Assembly (NCBI GenBank): GCA_017560125.1
Contig: JAFYOS010000004.1
Coordinates: forward strand, 1-64,000
Direction: 5' to 3'
From: Bacteroidaceae bacterium
GTDB lineage: Bacteria; Bacteroidota; Bacteroidia; Bacteroidales; Bacteroidaceae
Length of the DNA: 64,000 nt
A model generated the notes under the pieces. That model did not search any database and was not told where the DNA came from. It worked only from the letters and a program-made list of their open reading frames with translations. This document shows, one piece after another, positions 49,231 through 56,578 of the stretch (position 1 is the stretch's first letter; each line of letters starts with the position of its first letter). Both the position numbers and the translations under genes were made by a program.

Positions 49231-50484
49231 ATGTCGATATTTCGTAATATATTTTTTGTGGGCGCTCTGCTCTTTCTTGTCGGCTGCAGTAGTTTCAAGC
49301 CGTTGGAGCGTGCCGATTTTCTTCGTTCCGATACGGCGCTGGTTTCCTATTTGCGTAGCGAGAATATAGAGGTTACCAAGCAGAACGATATTGAATTTTT
49401 GAATGGTGGCGTCGAAAAATTTCCGCGCCTCTTCGAGGATGTTCGCAATGCACAGAAGCATATTCACCTTGAATATTTCAATTTCAGAAACGATTCGCTC
49501 AATTCGATACTTATCTCACTGCTTGCCGAAAAGGCGCAGCAGGGTGTAAAGGTGCGTGCCATGTTCGATTCCTTTGGCAATAAATCGAACAATCGTCCCT
49601 TGAAGAAACGCCACCTTGAGGATATACGTGCGCGTGGCATAGAAATTGTTGAGTTCGACCCATTTACATTTCCTTGGATAGATTATGCTTTTGCTCGCGA
49701 CCACAGAAAAATTGTGGTGATAGATGGTAAAATAGGATACACGGGCGGTATAAATGTTGCCGACTATTATGTCGATGGTCTTGAGGGCATAGGCAAGTGG
49801 CGCGACATGCATTCGCGTGTTCAGGGTGAAAGCGTTGCCGAATTGCAGAAGATTTTCCTTGCCATGTGGAACAAAGAGACTGGGCAGAATGTCGGTGGCG
49901 ATATATATTTCCCCGCTGTAGCCAACGAAGTGGGCAACGTGGATATTGCTGTGGTCGATCGCTGGCCGGGCAAGAACCCCAAGCAGATGCGTCGCATATA
50001 TGCCAATGCCATAAATGCCGCCAAGGACAGCATACAGATTATAAATCCCTATTTTGTGCCTACGCCCATCATTCGCAAGGCGCTGAAGAAGGCTGTTAAG
50101 GATGGTGTGAAGGTCGATATTCTTCTGTCGGACAAATCGGATATTCCCTTTACGCCCGAAGCATCGCACTATGTGGGATACAAGCTTGCCAAGTTGGGAG
50201 CAAACGTGCATCTCTACTATGGTGGCTTCAACCATTCGAAGGTGATGAGCGTTGATGGTAAGTTCTGTACGGTGGGTTCAACGAACTTGAACAGCCGCAG
50301 CCTGTTCTACGACTACGAGGATAATCTGTTTATATTCGATAAGGATGCCACATCGAAGCTCTATAGCTATTACAGCGCCGACAAGAGCGAGAGCTACCAG
50401 CTCACTCGCGAGGTGTGGAAGAAACGCTCGTGGTGGAAGAGATTTACCGGTTGGTTTGCAAATATATTGACCCCGTTCCTTTAG
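49231..50484 (+). CDS. Phospholipase D-family lipoprotein (cardiolipin synthase-like)
   Basis: The 417-residue protein has a lipobox (FLVGC) after a short signal and two HxKx4D motifs, DHRKIVVIDGK near residue 156 and NHSKVMSVDGK near 334, each followed by GG or GS(T)N. This doubled HKD layout is that of the PLD superfamily, and the length and the 'NLNSRS' end fit bacterial cardiolipin synthases (Cls). Unlike most Cls proteins it has a lipoprotein signal and no N-terminal membrane pair. It could make cardiolipin or act as a phosphodiesterase at the envelope. Confidence 0.82.
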   Translation: MSIFRNIFFVGALLFLVGCSSFKPLERADFLRSDTALVSYLRSENIEVTKQNDIEFLNGGVEKFPRLFEDVRNAQKHIHLEYFNFRNDSLNSILISLLAEKAQQGVKVRAMFDSFGNKSNNRPLKKRHLEDIRARGIEIVEFDPFTFPWIDYAFARDHRKIVVIDGKIGYTGGINVADYYVDGLEGIGKWRDMHSRVQGESVAELQKIFLAMWNKETGQNVGGDIYFPAVANEVGNVDIAVVDRWPGKNPKQMRRIYANAINAAKDSIQIINPYFVPTPIIRKALKKAVKDGVKVDILLSDKSDIPFTPEASHYVGYKLAKLGANVHLYYGGFNHSKVMSVDGKFCTVGSTNLNSRSLFYDYEDNLFIFDKDATSKLYSYYSADKSESYQLTREVWKKRSWWKRFTGWFANILTPFL

Positions 50485-50499
50485 TATAAGGGTAAATGA

Positions 50500-50540
50500 C
50501 AAGCGGGCATGTAAACATTTGATGTTTACATGCCCGCTTG
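50500..50540. terminator. Terminator between PLD and sugar kinase genes
   Basis: A perfect 19-bp stem CAAGCGGGCATGTAAACAT (50500-50518) with 50522-50540, loop TTG, between convergent genes; no long T-run. Confidence 0.75.
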
Positions 50541-50554
50541 CTGTGTGTTATCTG

Positions 50555-51391
50555 TTACCGGGTGTGGAATTCTATGAGTCCGTCCATGGGGCTTTGAACA
50601 ATGTTGCCTATAGACAGGGCCAACGTGTCGGCGGCCTCCTTTATCTCTTCGTGGAAATAGATACCTATGCTGCCTATGATGTGTATGGGCAGCCACGAAC
50701 GACGATAGGCCATGGTGTTGTTCTGAAAGAACTGTCTGAAACAGGTGACAAGCATGTTGTGGATGGCGGGATGCTTGCGGTTTTCGTGAAGGAAGGGGGT
50801 GAGGCTTGCCAGAAAGCGTCCGGGCATGGGTTCGTGATATACCTTCTCGAGTATTATTGCTTTGTCGAGCTTGTACTGTTGCTGGAATTTTTCGCAAATA
50901 TCCTGTGGCAACAATCTTTTAAGGCAGTTGTTTATCAATACGCGTCCAAGTGTGGCGCCGCTGCCTTCGTCGCCCAGAATGAATCCCAATGGCGGTATGT
51001 TGTCCTCTATCGATTTGCCGTTGTAGAAGCACGAATTCGAGCCTGTGCCCATGATGCATGCAATGCCCTCCTCGTGTCCGCAGAGGGCGCGTGCTGCTGC
51101 CAGCAGGTCGCTGTTGATGTTTATTTCCTTAGCGTTGAAGACCGATTCCAGAGCCTTCTGCATGCGGTTGTTGGCTTCGGGATAGGCGCATCCGGCGCCG
51201 TAGAAATGTATCACGTGGGGCTCTTTGCCGTTCAATTGCGGCAGCAATTCGTCGGTGAGTATTTTGCTGATGGTTTCTGTTGTCTGCTGTGTGGGGTTCA
51301 GTCCTTGGGTATTGGCACGTGCTACTATTTCCTTGTCGTGCAGAAGCACCCAGTCTGTTTTTGTGGAACCGCTATCGGATATAAGTATCAT
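50555..51391 (-). CDS. BadF/BadG-type ATPase, probable amino sugar kinase
   Basis: The 278-residue protein opens MILISDSGSTKTDWVLLHDK, the phosphate-1 motif of the ASKHA fold, and has GTGSNSCFYNGKSIEDN and GDEGSGATLGRVLINN of the BadF/BadG/BcrA/BcrD group. This group includes N-acetylglucosamine kinases and MurK of cell-wall recycling. The gene ends an operon with an AmpG-like permease 8 bases upstream, which strongly suggests that the sugar kinase acts on recycled GlcNAc or MurNAc. Substrate is inferred from neighbours, not shown. Confidence 0.8.
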   Translation of the reverse strand: MILISDSGSTKTDWVLLHDKEIVARANTQGLNPTQQTTETISKILTDELLPQLNGKEPHVIHFYGAGCAYPEANNRMQKALESVFNAKEININSDLLAAARALCGHEEGIACIMGTGSNSCFYNGKSIEDNIPPLGFILGDEGSGATLGRVLINNCLKRLLPQDICEKFQQQYKLDKAIILEKVYHEPMPGRFLASLTPFLHENRKHPAIHNMLVTCFRQFFQNNTMAYRRSWLPIHIIGSIGIYFHEEIKEAADTLALSIGNIVQSPMDGLIEFHTR

Positions 51392-51399
51392 ATTTTTGT

Positions 51400-52680
51400 T
51401 TAGTTTGTCTGTTTATGTTTTTTGCCGAAGTTTTCATCTATTTTCAATTGCGCCGAAACGATGAAGGTTACAATGCAGCATATAATCACCCATAGGAAGA
51501 AGTAGAAGTATCCCAAGCTCTCTTGTATGTAGCCCGAAATCATTCCGGGCAGCATCATGCTAAGCGCCATGAAGGCGGTGGATATGGCATAGTGGGCTGT
51601 GGGGTATTCGCCCTGTGCGAAATATATGAGATAGAGCATGTAGGCGGTAAATCCGAATCCGTATCCCAGTTGCTCTATGAATACGCAACTGTTTATGAGC
51701 CATAGGCTGTCGGGCTGTGCGTAGCTGAGATATACATACACAAGGTCGGGGATGGATATTGCCATAACCATGGGCCACAGCCATCGTTTCAGTCCGCCGC
51801 GCGAGATGCATATGCCGCCCAATATACCACCTATTATGAGGCCTATCACGCCTATCGTTCCATAGGTTATTCCTATCTGCTCGACACTCATGGCAAGGCC
51901 GCCGTCGGCTTTTGTGTCCATGAGGAAGGGGTTTATGAGCTTAACCAATTGTGCTTCGGGCAGGCGGAACAGGAGCATGAAAAGCAGTGCGGGGACTATT
52001 CCCTGCTTCTTGAAGAAGGTGGCGATGATGTTCTTGAATCCACTGAATACCTCCTTGATGCTTGTGATGCTGCGCGCTGTGTCGCATGCGGGGGTGGGTA
52101 GTGTGCGGCTGTGGTATATGCCCAGCAGTGTGAGCATTACGCACAGTATGCCGAATGTGATGCTCCACGAGAGTGCCACGTTGCCGGTGAATATCTCTAG
52201 CTTGCCAGCTATGTAGATGAGTACGCCTTGGCCGAAGATTGTCGCTATGCGGTAGAATGTGCTGCGAATGCCGGCGAAGAACGATTGTCCCTCCTCGCTC
52301 ATTCCGAGCATATAGAAACCGTCGGCGGCAATGTCGTGTGTGGCCGAACTGAATGCCATCAACCAAAATAGGCATATGGTCCATTGGAGATACGATGCAA
52401 GTGGAATGGTGAAGGCTATTGATGCAAGGGTGGCGCCCATCAGCAACTGTGTGGCTACTATCCATTTCCTTCGTGTGGAGAGCATATCTACTATAGGACT
52501 CCAAAAGGGCTTGATTACCCACGGCAGATAGAACCAACTGGTGTAGAGCGCTATGTCGCTGTTGCTCAGCCCCATGCTCTTGTATAGTATGACTGATATT
52601 GCGGTTACTGCAAAGTAGGGCAGGCCTTCGGCAAAATATAAGGTTGGTATCCATTTCCAACCCTTTTTTATGTTTTCCAT
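51400..52680 (-). CDS. AmpG-like muropeptide permease (MFS)
   Basis: The 426-residue protein has about 12 membrane helices and AmpG/PAT-type marks: YFAEGLPYFAVTAISVILYK near the start, PWVIKPFWSPIVDMLSTRRK after helix 2, and FSSATHDIAADGFYMLGMSE. AmpG imports GlcNAc-anhydroMurNAc peptides released from peptidoglycan. Here it is the first gene of a two-gene operon with a BadF-type sugar kinase. It is shorter than E. coli AmpG (491). The partner for anhydromuropeptide cleavage is not in the window. Confidence 0.83.
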   Translation of the reverse strand: MENIKKGWKWIPTLYFAEGLPYFAVTAISVILYKSMGLSNSDIALYTSWFYLPWVIKPFWSPIVDMLSTRRKWIVATQLLMGATLASIAFTIPLASYLQWTICLFWLMAFSSATHDIAADGFYMLGMSEEGQSFFAGIRSTFYRIATIFGQGVLIYIAGKLEIFTGNVALSWSITFGILCVMLTLLGIYHSRTLPTPACDTARSITSIKEVFSGFKNIIATFFKKQGIVPALLFMLLFRLPEAQLVKLINPFLMDTKADGGLAMSVEQIGITYGTIGVIGLIIGGILGGICISRGGLKRWLWPMVMAISIPDLVYVYLSYAQPDSLWLINSCVFIEQLGYGFGFTAYMLYLIYFAQGEYPTAHYAISTAFMALSMMLPGMISGYIQESLGYFYFFLWVIICCIVTFIVSAQLKIDENFGKKHKQTN

Positions 52681-52767
52681 TTCTGTTGTATGGTTTTGCT
52701 TGTGTTATGTTTATTATGCAATATTCGTCAATTTTTCTCAAATATGCAAGTGCTGAAGGGGCATAAA

Positions 52768-52799
52768 AATATTTGCCCGACGTTTGCCGGGCAAATATT
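52768..52799. terminator. gdhA terminator
   Basis: A perfect 12-bp stem AATATTTGCCCG (52768-52779) with 52788-52799. On the minus strand it is followed by TTTTTATGC. Confidence 0.8.
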
Positions 52800-52825
52800 C
52801 ACTATGTGGGATTGTTTTGTGTCGA

Positions 52826-54160
52826 TTATACGATACCCTGTGCCATCATGGCGCGTGCAACCTTCAGGAAGCCTGCCACGTTTGCACCCTTCACGTAGTC
52901 GATGTAGCCATCCTCGCGTGTACCATATTTTACACATGATGCGTGGATGTTCTTCATGATCTCCTTGAGCTTCTCGTCAACCTTCTCGGCGCTCCAGTTG
53001 ATGTGAGCGGCGTTCTGTGACATCTCGAGACCTGATACCGATACACCACCTGCGTTTGATGCCTTACCGGGTGCATAGAGCAAGCCGGCTGCCTGGAATG
53101 CTTCAACGGCCTCGGGAGTAGAGGGCATGTTTGCACCCTCAGATACTGCGATTACGCCGTTGGCGATGAGCATCTTAGCGTGCTCGCCGTTAATCTCGTT
53201 CTGTGTAGCAGAGGGGAGTGCGATGTCGCCTTTCTCGCCCCAGGGCTTAGCGTCTGCAACGTATTTGCAACCATATTTATCGGCATACTCCTTGATGCGA
53301 CCGCGACGTACGTTCTTGAGCTCCATGATGAAGTCGAGCTTCTCGCGTGTGATACCATCCTCGTCGTAGATGTAACCGTTTGAGTCGCTCATGGTAACTA
53401 CCTTGCCGCCAAGCTCGATTACCTTCTCTACTGTATATTGTGCTACGTTACCTGAACCTGATACGATACATACCTTGCCCTTGATGTCGAGACCTCTGGT
53501 CTTGAGCATCTCCTGGAGGAAGTAGATGTTACCGTAACCTGTTGCTTCGGGACGGATGAGTGAACCACCGAAATCGAGTCCTTTACCTGTGAATACACCG
53601 CCGAATTCGCGTGTGAGCTTCTTGTACATACCGAACATGTAGCCTACCTCGCGACCACCTACGCCGATGTCACCTGCGGGTACATCCATGTCGGGGCCGA
53701 TGTTACGCCACAATTCTGTAACGAACGCCTGGCAGAAGCGCATTACCTCGCCCTCGCTCTTGCCTTTGGGGTCGAAGTCCGAACCACCCTTAGCACCACC
53801 CATGGGGAGGGTTGTGAGTGAGTTCTTGAATGTCTGCTCAAATGCAAGGTATTTAAGGATGTTGGTGTTTACCGAAGGATGGAAACGGATACCGCCTTTG
53901 TAAGGACCGATAGCGTTGTTGTGCTGTACGCGGTAGCCTAAGTTGGTCTGAACATTACCCTTGTCGTCAACCCATGTTACACGGAACTGAAGAATTCTAT
54001 CGGGAATGCAAAGACGTTCAATCAGATTGCAAGCCTCGAATTCAGGGTGTTTGTTATACTCATCTTCAATTGTACGCAATACTTCTTCTACTGCCTGAAA
54101 ATATTCGGGCTCGTTTGGATAGCGCTGTTTCAGCTTCTCCAATGTTGTTTCAACTTTCAT
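52826..54160 (-). CDS. gdhA: NADP-type glutamate dehydrogenase
   Basis: The 444-residue protein has the N-terminal GDH fold with the catalytic segment PMGGAKGGSDFDPKGKSEGE, KGGIRFHPSVN, and the nucleotide-binding part KVCIVSGSGNVAQYTVEKVI; the end of that beta-alpha-beta unit carries Ser rather than an acidic residue, which suits NADPH. Length fits the hexameric bacterial enzyme and the known Bacteroides GdhA. It assimilates ammonia by making glutamate from 2-oxoglutarate. It is monocistronic with a good promoter and terminator. Confidence 0.95.
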   Translation of the reverse strand: MKVETTLEKLKQRYPNEPEYFQAVEEVLRTIEDEYNKHPEFEACNLIERLCIPDRILQFRVTWVDDKGNVQTNLGYRVQHNNAIGPYKGGIRFHPSVNTNILKYLAFEQTFKNSLTTLPMGGAKGGSDFDPKGKSEGEVMRFCQAFVTELWRNIGPDMDVPAGDIGVGGREVGYMFGMYKKLTREFGGVFTGKGLDFGGSLIRPEATGYGNIYFLQEMLKTRGLDIKGKVCIVSGSGNVAQYTVEKVIELGGKVVTMSDSNGYIYDEDGITREKLDFIMELKNVRRGRIKEYADKYGCKYVADAKPWGEKGDIALPSATQNEINGEHAKMLIANGVIAVSEGANMPSTPEAVEAFQAAGLLYAPGKASNAGGVSVSGLEMSQNAAHINWSAEKVDEKLKEIMKNIHASCVKYGTREDGYIDYVKGANVAGFLKVARAMMAQGIV

Positions 54161-54201
54161 ACTTCTTTAAGTTTAACTTTTGTTCTTCTTATTGTTCGTT
54201 G

Positions 54202-54209
54202 CAAAGGTA
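54202..54209 (-). promoter_or_regulatory. -7 box for gdhA
   Basis: Minus-strand TACCTTTG, 41 bases before the ATG at 54160. Confidence 0.6.
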
Positions 54210-54455
54210 ATAATTCTAATTTGATTACATGCAAATTTATGTGATATATTTATATAAATAGTCGTAAAAAAATACTTTTATGTATAAATATACTTAAATA
54301 ATGTGTAATTTGCACTTTGTATAAGCGTGGTCACGTGGATTTGCGTGCTGTGACATATGGTAAACGCTTTTTGTGTAACGTTGACAAAATGTAAATGGTT
54401 TTATTGTGATAGTGTAAAAATGATAAAATGAAAGTGCTCGGAAGGTGGTGCTGCT

Positions 54456-54506
54456 ATATACAAAATGACTCCTTCGCGGTTTCGTTGCGGGAGTCATTTT
54501 GTATAT
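54456..54506. terminator. Terminator downstream of the ProX-type gene
   Basis: A perfect 17-bp stem (ATATACAAAATGACTCC at 54456-54472 with 54490-54506) around a 17-base loop. It ends the minus-strand operon whose last gene stops at 54528. Confidence 0.75.
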
Positions 54507-54527
54507 TTATGGAAAAAGTGAGTTTTT

Positions 54528-55025
54528 TCAATACATTTCTATGTACTCGTATGTGTTGCCTATTTCTTGCAGATAGCGGGTGAATTCCTCTTTTGATATC
54601 ACGACGGTGGCATGGTTGTCGTTGGGATGGAAGCTCAGCAGGTCGTATTTCTGCAAATTGCTGTCGAGGAACAGGTGTACGTGGTTTTCGGTGTCGTTGA
54701 TGAGCCCGAATGGCGACACGGAGCCCGGTGTTATTCCAAGATATTTATCCATGCGCTGCGGCGATGCAAAGGATAGCTTTCCTTGATGCAGACGCTTTTC
54801 GAGGTCGTGTATATCGAGGTCTTGTTCGCAGTCGAGCACTACAAGGTAGTGCCTGTTGCCCTTGTGGTTTCTGAAAAAAAGATTTTTGCAATGTTTTGAG
54901 CCGTCGTTTCTCCAGTGCTCTTTTGCTATTGCTATTGTCGGCGCCTCGGGGTGTTCGTAGTAGTCGTATTTGTGCCCCTTGTCGTTGAGGTATTCAAGTA
55001 CTTTTGATATGCGTTCCGATTCCAT
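54528..55025 (-). CDS. YbaK/ProX-type aminoacyl-tRNA deacylase
   Basis: The 165-residue protein is a single YbaK/ProRS-associated domain: YYEHPEAPTIAIAKEH near the start, KHCKNLFFRNHKGNRHYLVV, LSFASPQRMDKYLGITPGSV and VHLFLDSNL. The Lys in KNLFFRN is the expected catalytic residue. Free-standing members (ProX, PrdX) remove wrongly attached alanine from tRNA-Pro, a proofreading task. It lies 9 bases downstream of the threonine aldolase-like gene, so the two are cotranscribed. Confidence 0.86.
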   Translation of the reverse strand: MESERISKVLEYLNDKGHKYDYYEHPEAPTIAIAKEHWRNDGSKHCKNLFFRNHKGNRHYLVVLDCEQDLDIHDLEKRLHQGKLSFASPQRMDKYLGITPGSVSPFGLINDTENHVHLFLDSNLQKYDLLSFHPNDNHATVVISKEEFTRYLQEIGNTYEYIEMY

Positions 55026-55034
55026 TTTTTATAG

Positions 55035-56084
55035 TTATTGTGGTAGTTTTCTGATGTCGTTGCACAGTTCATCGACCGCATCGCTGCGTGTGGCCCAGCT
55101 TGTGCAGAAGCGTACGATGTCGCGGTTTTCGTCATATTTTCCCCACACTTCGAAAAGGTATTTTTCGGCCAATATTTTCTGTTGCTCTTTGGTTAGGGCG
55201 GGGAATTGCATGTTGGTTACGGATGGTATCCACATGGTGATGTTTTTTTCTTCGAATGCGCGGCGTATGCGCATGGCTTCGCTGTTGGCGTGCTTTGCCA
55301 GCTTGAAATAGAGACAGTCTGTTCCGCCGCGCAGGAGCTCGGCAAACTGAATGCCCAGCAGACGACCTTTGGCAAGCATGCCACCGTGCTGTTTTATGGC
55401 GTATCTGAAGCTGCGATGCATCTCCTTGTCCGAGAACACGACAGCCTCGCCGAATAGGGCGCCTACTTTGGTTCCGCCTATATAGAATGCATCGCACAGC
55501 TGTGCAAGGTCGGCAAGGGTGATGTCGCATCCTTCGGCCTGAAGCCCATAGCCCAGGCGTGCGCCATCGACAAATAGGTAGAGCCCATTGCTGCGACAAT
55601 ATTGCGATATTTCCGTGAGTTCCGCTTTTGTGTATATAAGACCGTTTTCGGCGGGGCACGACAGATAGACCATGCCGGGTTGTACGGTGTGTTCGTGTGC
55701 GGGGTCGCTCCAATGGCTTTCGTAGCACTGCTTTATCTGTTGCAACGACAAACGACCGTCTGCCGAGGGTAGTGCTATTATCTTGTGTCCGGTGGCTTCG
55801 GGAGCGCCTGTTTCGTGTACGTTTATGTGCCCGCTATCGGCCGATATTACGCCTTGATAGCTACGGAGCAATGCGTCTATTACTGTTACGTTGGCCTGTG
55901 TGCCGCCCACAAGGAATTGCACGCCCAAGGCCTTGTTGCCACAATGCTCGCGTATTATTTCGCGTGCCTCTTCGCAATATTTGTCTTCGCCATAGCCGGG
56001 TGTCTGAACAAAATTTGTTCGTGACAGGGCGTCAAGTATGGCAGGGTGGGCGCCCTCTATGTAGTCCGAATTAAATAGTATCAT
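55035..56084 (-). CDS. Threonine aldolase-like PLP enzyme
   Basis: The 349-residue protein is a fold-type I PLP enzyme of the beta-eliminating lyase/threonine aldolase group: SADSGHINVHETGAPEATGH, YLFVDGARLGYGL and the PLP-lysine region YIGGTKVGALFGEAVVF. Low-specificity L-threonine aldolases split threonine to glycine and acetaldehyde. Related enzymes have other amino acid substrates, so the reaction is a family-level guess. Its start overlaps the end of the upstream 59-aa membrane protein gene by 14 bases, and ProX follows after 9 bases. Confidence 0.85.
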   Translation of the reverse strand: MILFNSDYIEGAHPAILDALSRTNFVQTPGYGEDKYCEEAREIIREHCGNKALGVQFLVGGTQANVTVIDALLRSYQGVISADSGHINVHETGAPEATGHKIIALPSADGRLSLQQIKQCYESHWSDPAHEHTVQPGMVYLSCPAENGLIYTKAELTEISQYCRSNGLYLFVDGARLGYGLQAEGCDITLADLAQLCDAFYIGGTKVGALFGEAVVFSDKEMHRSFRYAIKQHGGMLAKGRLLGIQFAELLRGGTDCLYFKLAKHANSEAMRIRRAFEEKNITMWIPSVTNMQFPALTKEQQKILAEKYLFEVWGKYDENRDIVRFCTSWATRSDAVDELCNDIRKLPQ

Positions 56085-56250
56085 TTCTTTTGTCGTTTGT
56101 ATCTTCGTGCGACCTGTTTATCTCCTTTTCTATCCGGTTCATTATTCCGGGCGCCCGTCGTAGGGCGAATATGAGTAGCACAACGAGTGCTATCAACAGA
56201 AATTCGGAGAGGCTTATGGGTAATGGAATTATTATGAATGAGCTTGTCAT
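56071..56250 (-). CDS. Small single-pass membrane protein (59 aa)
   Basis: This short gene encodes 59 residues: MTSSFIIIPLPISLSEFLLI, a hydrophobic helix of about 20 residues ending in VVLLIFALRR, then a basic amphipathic stretch (APGIMNRIEKEINRS) and a polar tail. The layout resembles TatA/MttA proteins, but the conserved Phe-Gly hinge is missing, so that identity is not claimed. It begins at 56250 after a -7 box variant, and its last 14 bases overlap the start of the threonine aldolase-like gene in another frame. Coding is supported by a full open frame and tight coupling; no homology check was possible. Confidence 0.55.
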   Translation of the reverse strand: MTSSFIIIPLPISLSEFLLIALVVLLIFALRRAPGIMNRIEKEINRSHEDTNDKRNDTI

Positions 56251-56268
56251 ATATCCTGTTTTGTTTTG

Positions 56269-56276
56269 CGAATTTA
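56269..56276 (-). promoter_or_regulatory. -7 box variant for the small membrane protein / aldolase / ProX operon
   Basis: Minus-strand TAAATTCG (TAnnTTCG), 18 bases before the ATG at 56250. Confidence 0.45.
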
Positions 56277-56363
56277 GCTTAAACAGATTTTACGGCAAAG
56301 TGTTTGTGCTCTTTTTTGGCTGGTTGCACACTTCTTTTTCTGCAGTATTATTAAAAAATGTTA

Positions 56364-56387
56364 AAGGGGTGAACCATTTCACCCCTT
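56364..56387. terminator. Short hairpin in the 56.3-56.5 kb gap
   Basis: A perfect 10-bp stem AAGGGGTGAA (56364-56373) with 56378-56387, loop CCAT. No strong T-run. Confidence 0.5.
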
Positions 56388-56494
56388 GCAGTGTTATCTA
56401 TACGTGTTTTTCATAGTAATAGATATAAAAGTACGGTAACATCCGCTTGTGATAAGTCGATGTCCGAACGGGCAAAAGCGTTTGCTCGGAAAAG

Positions 56495-56530
56495 AAAACT
56501 GCACCCTCTCCCCTGGGGTGCAGTTTTTTC
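56495..56530. terminator. Terminator downstream of the first C10 protease gene
   Basis: A perfect 12-bp stem AAAACTGCACCC (56495-56506) with 56516-56527. The flanking A and T runs allow use from the minus strand (C10 gene). Confidence 0.75.
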
Positions 56531-56578
56531 ATATATAAATAAGGTATTTGCTATTTTGTTCGGCAGGTGCTTTATTTT

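Larger units (their letters stand above)
54161..54527. other. Intergenic region between gdhA and ProX gene
   Basis: About 370 AT-rich bases. The left end has the gdhA promoter box (54202-54209) and the right end has a terminator hairpin (54456-54506). I see no gene or repeat in between. Confidence 0.6.
56251..56578. other. Intergenic region between small membrane protein gene and C10 protease genes
   Basis: About 330 bases. It holds the -7 box of the small gene (56269-56276), a hairpin at 56364-56387, an imperfect hairpin near 56462-56490, and the strong hairpin at 56495-56527 that ends the C10 protease transcript. No further gene is seen. Confidence 0.6.

Noticed and set aside
56071-56250. 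Calling the 59-aa protein TatA
   Set aside because: The helix and amphipathic segment fit, but the conserved Phe-Gly hinge is absent and no tatC is nearby.
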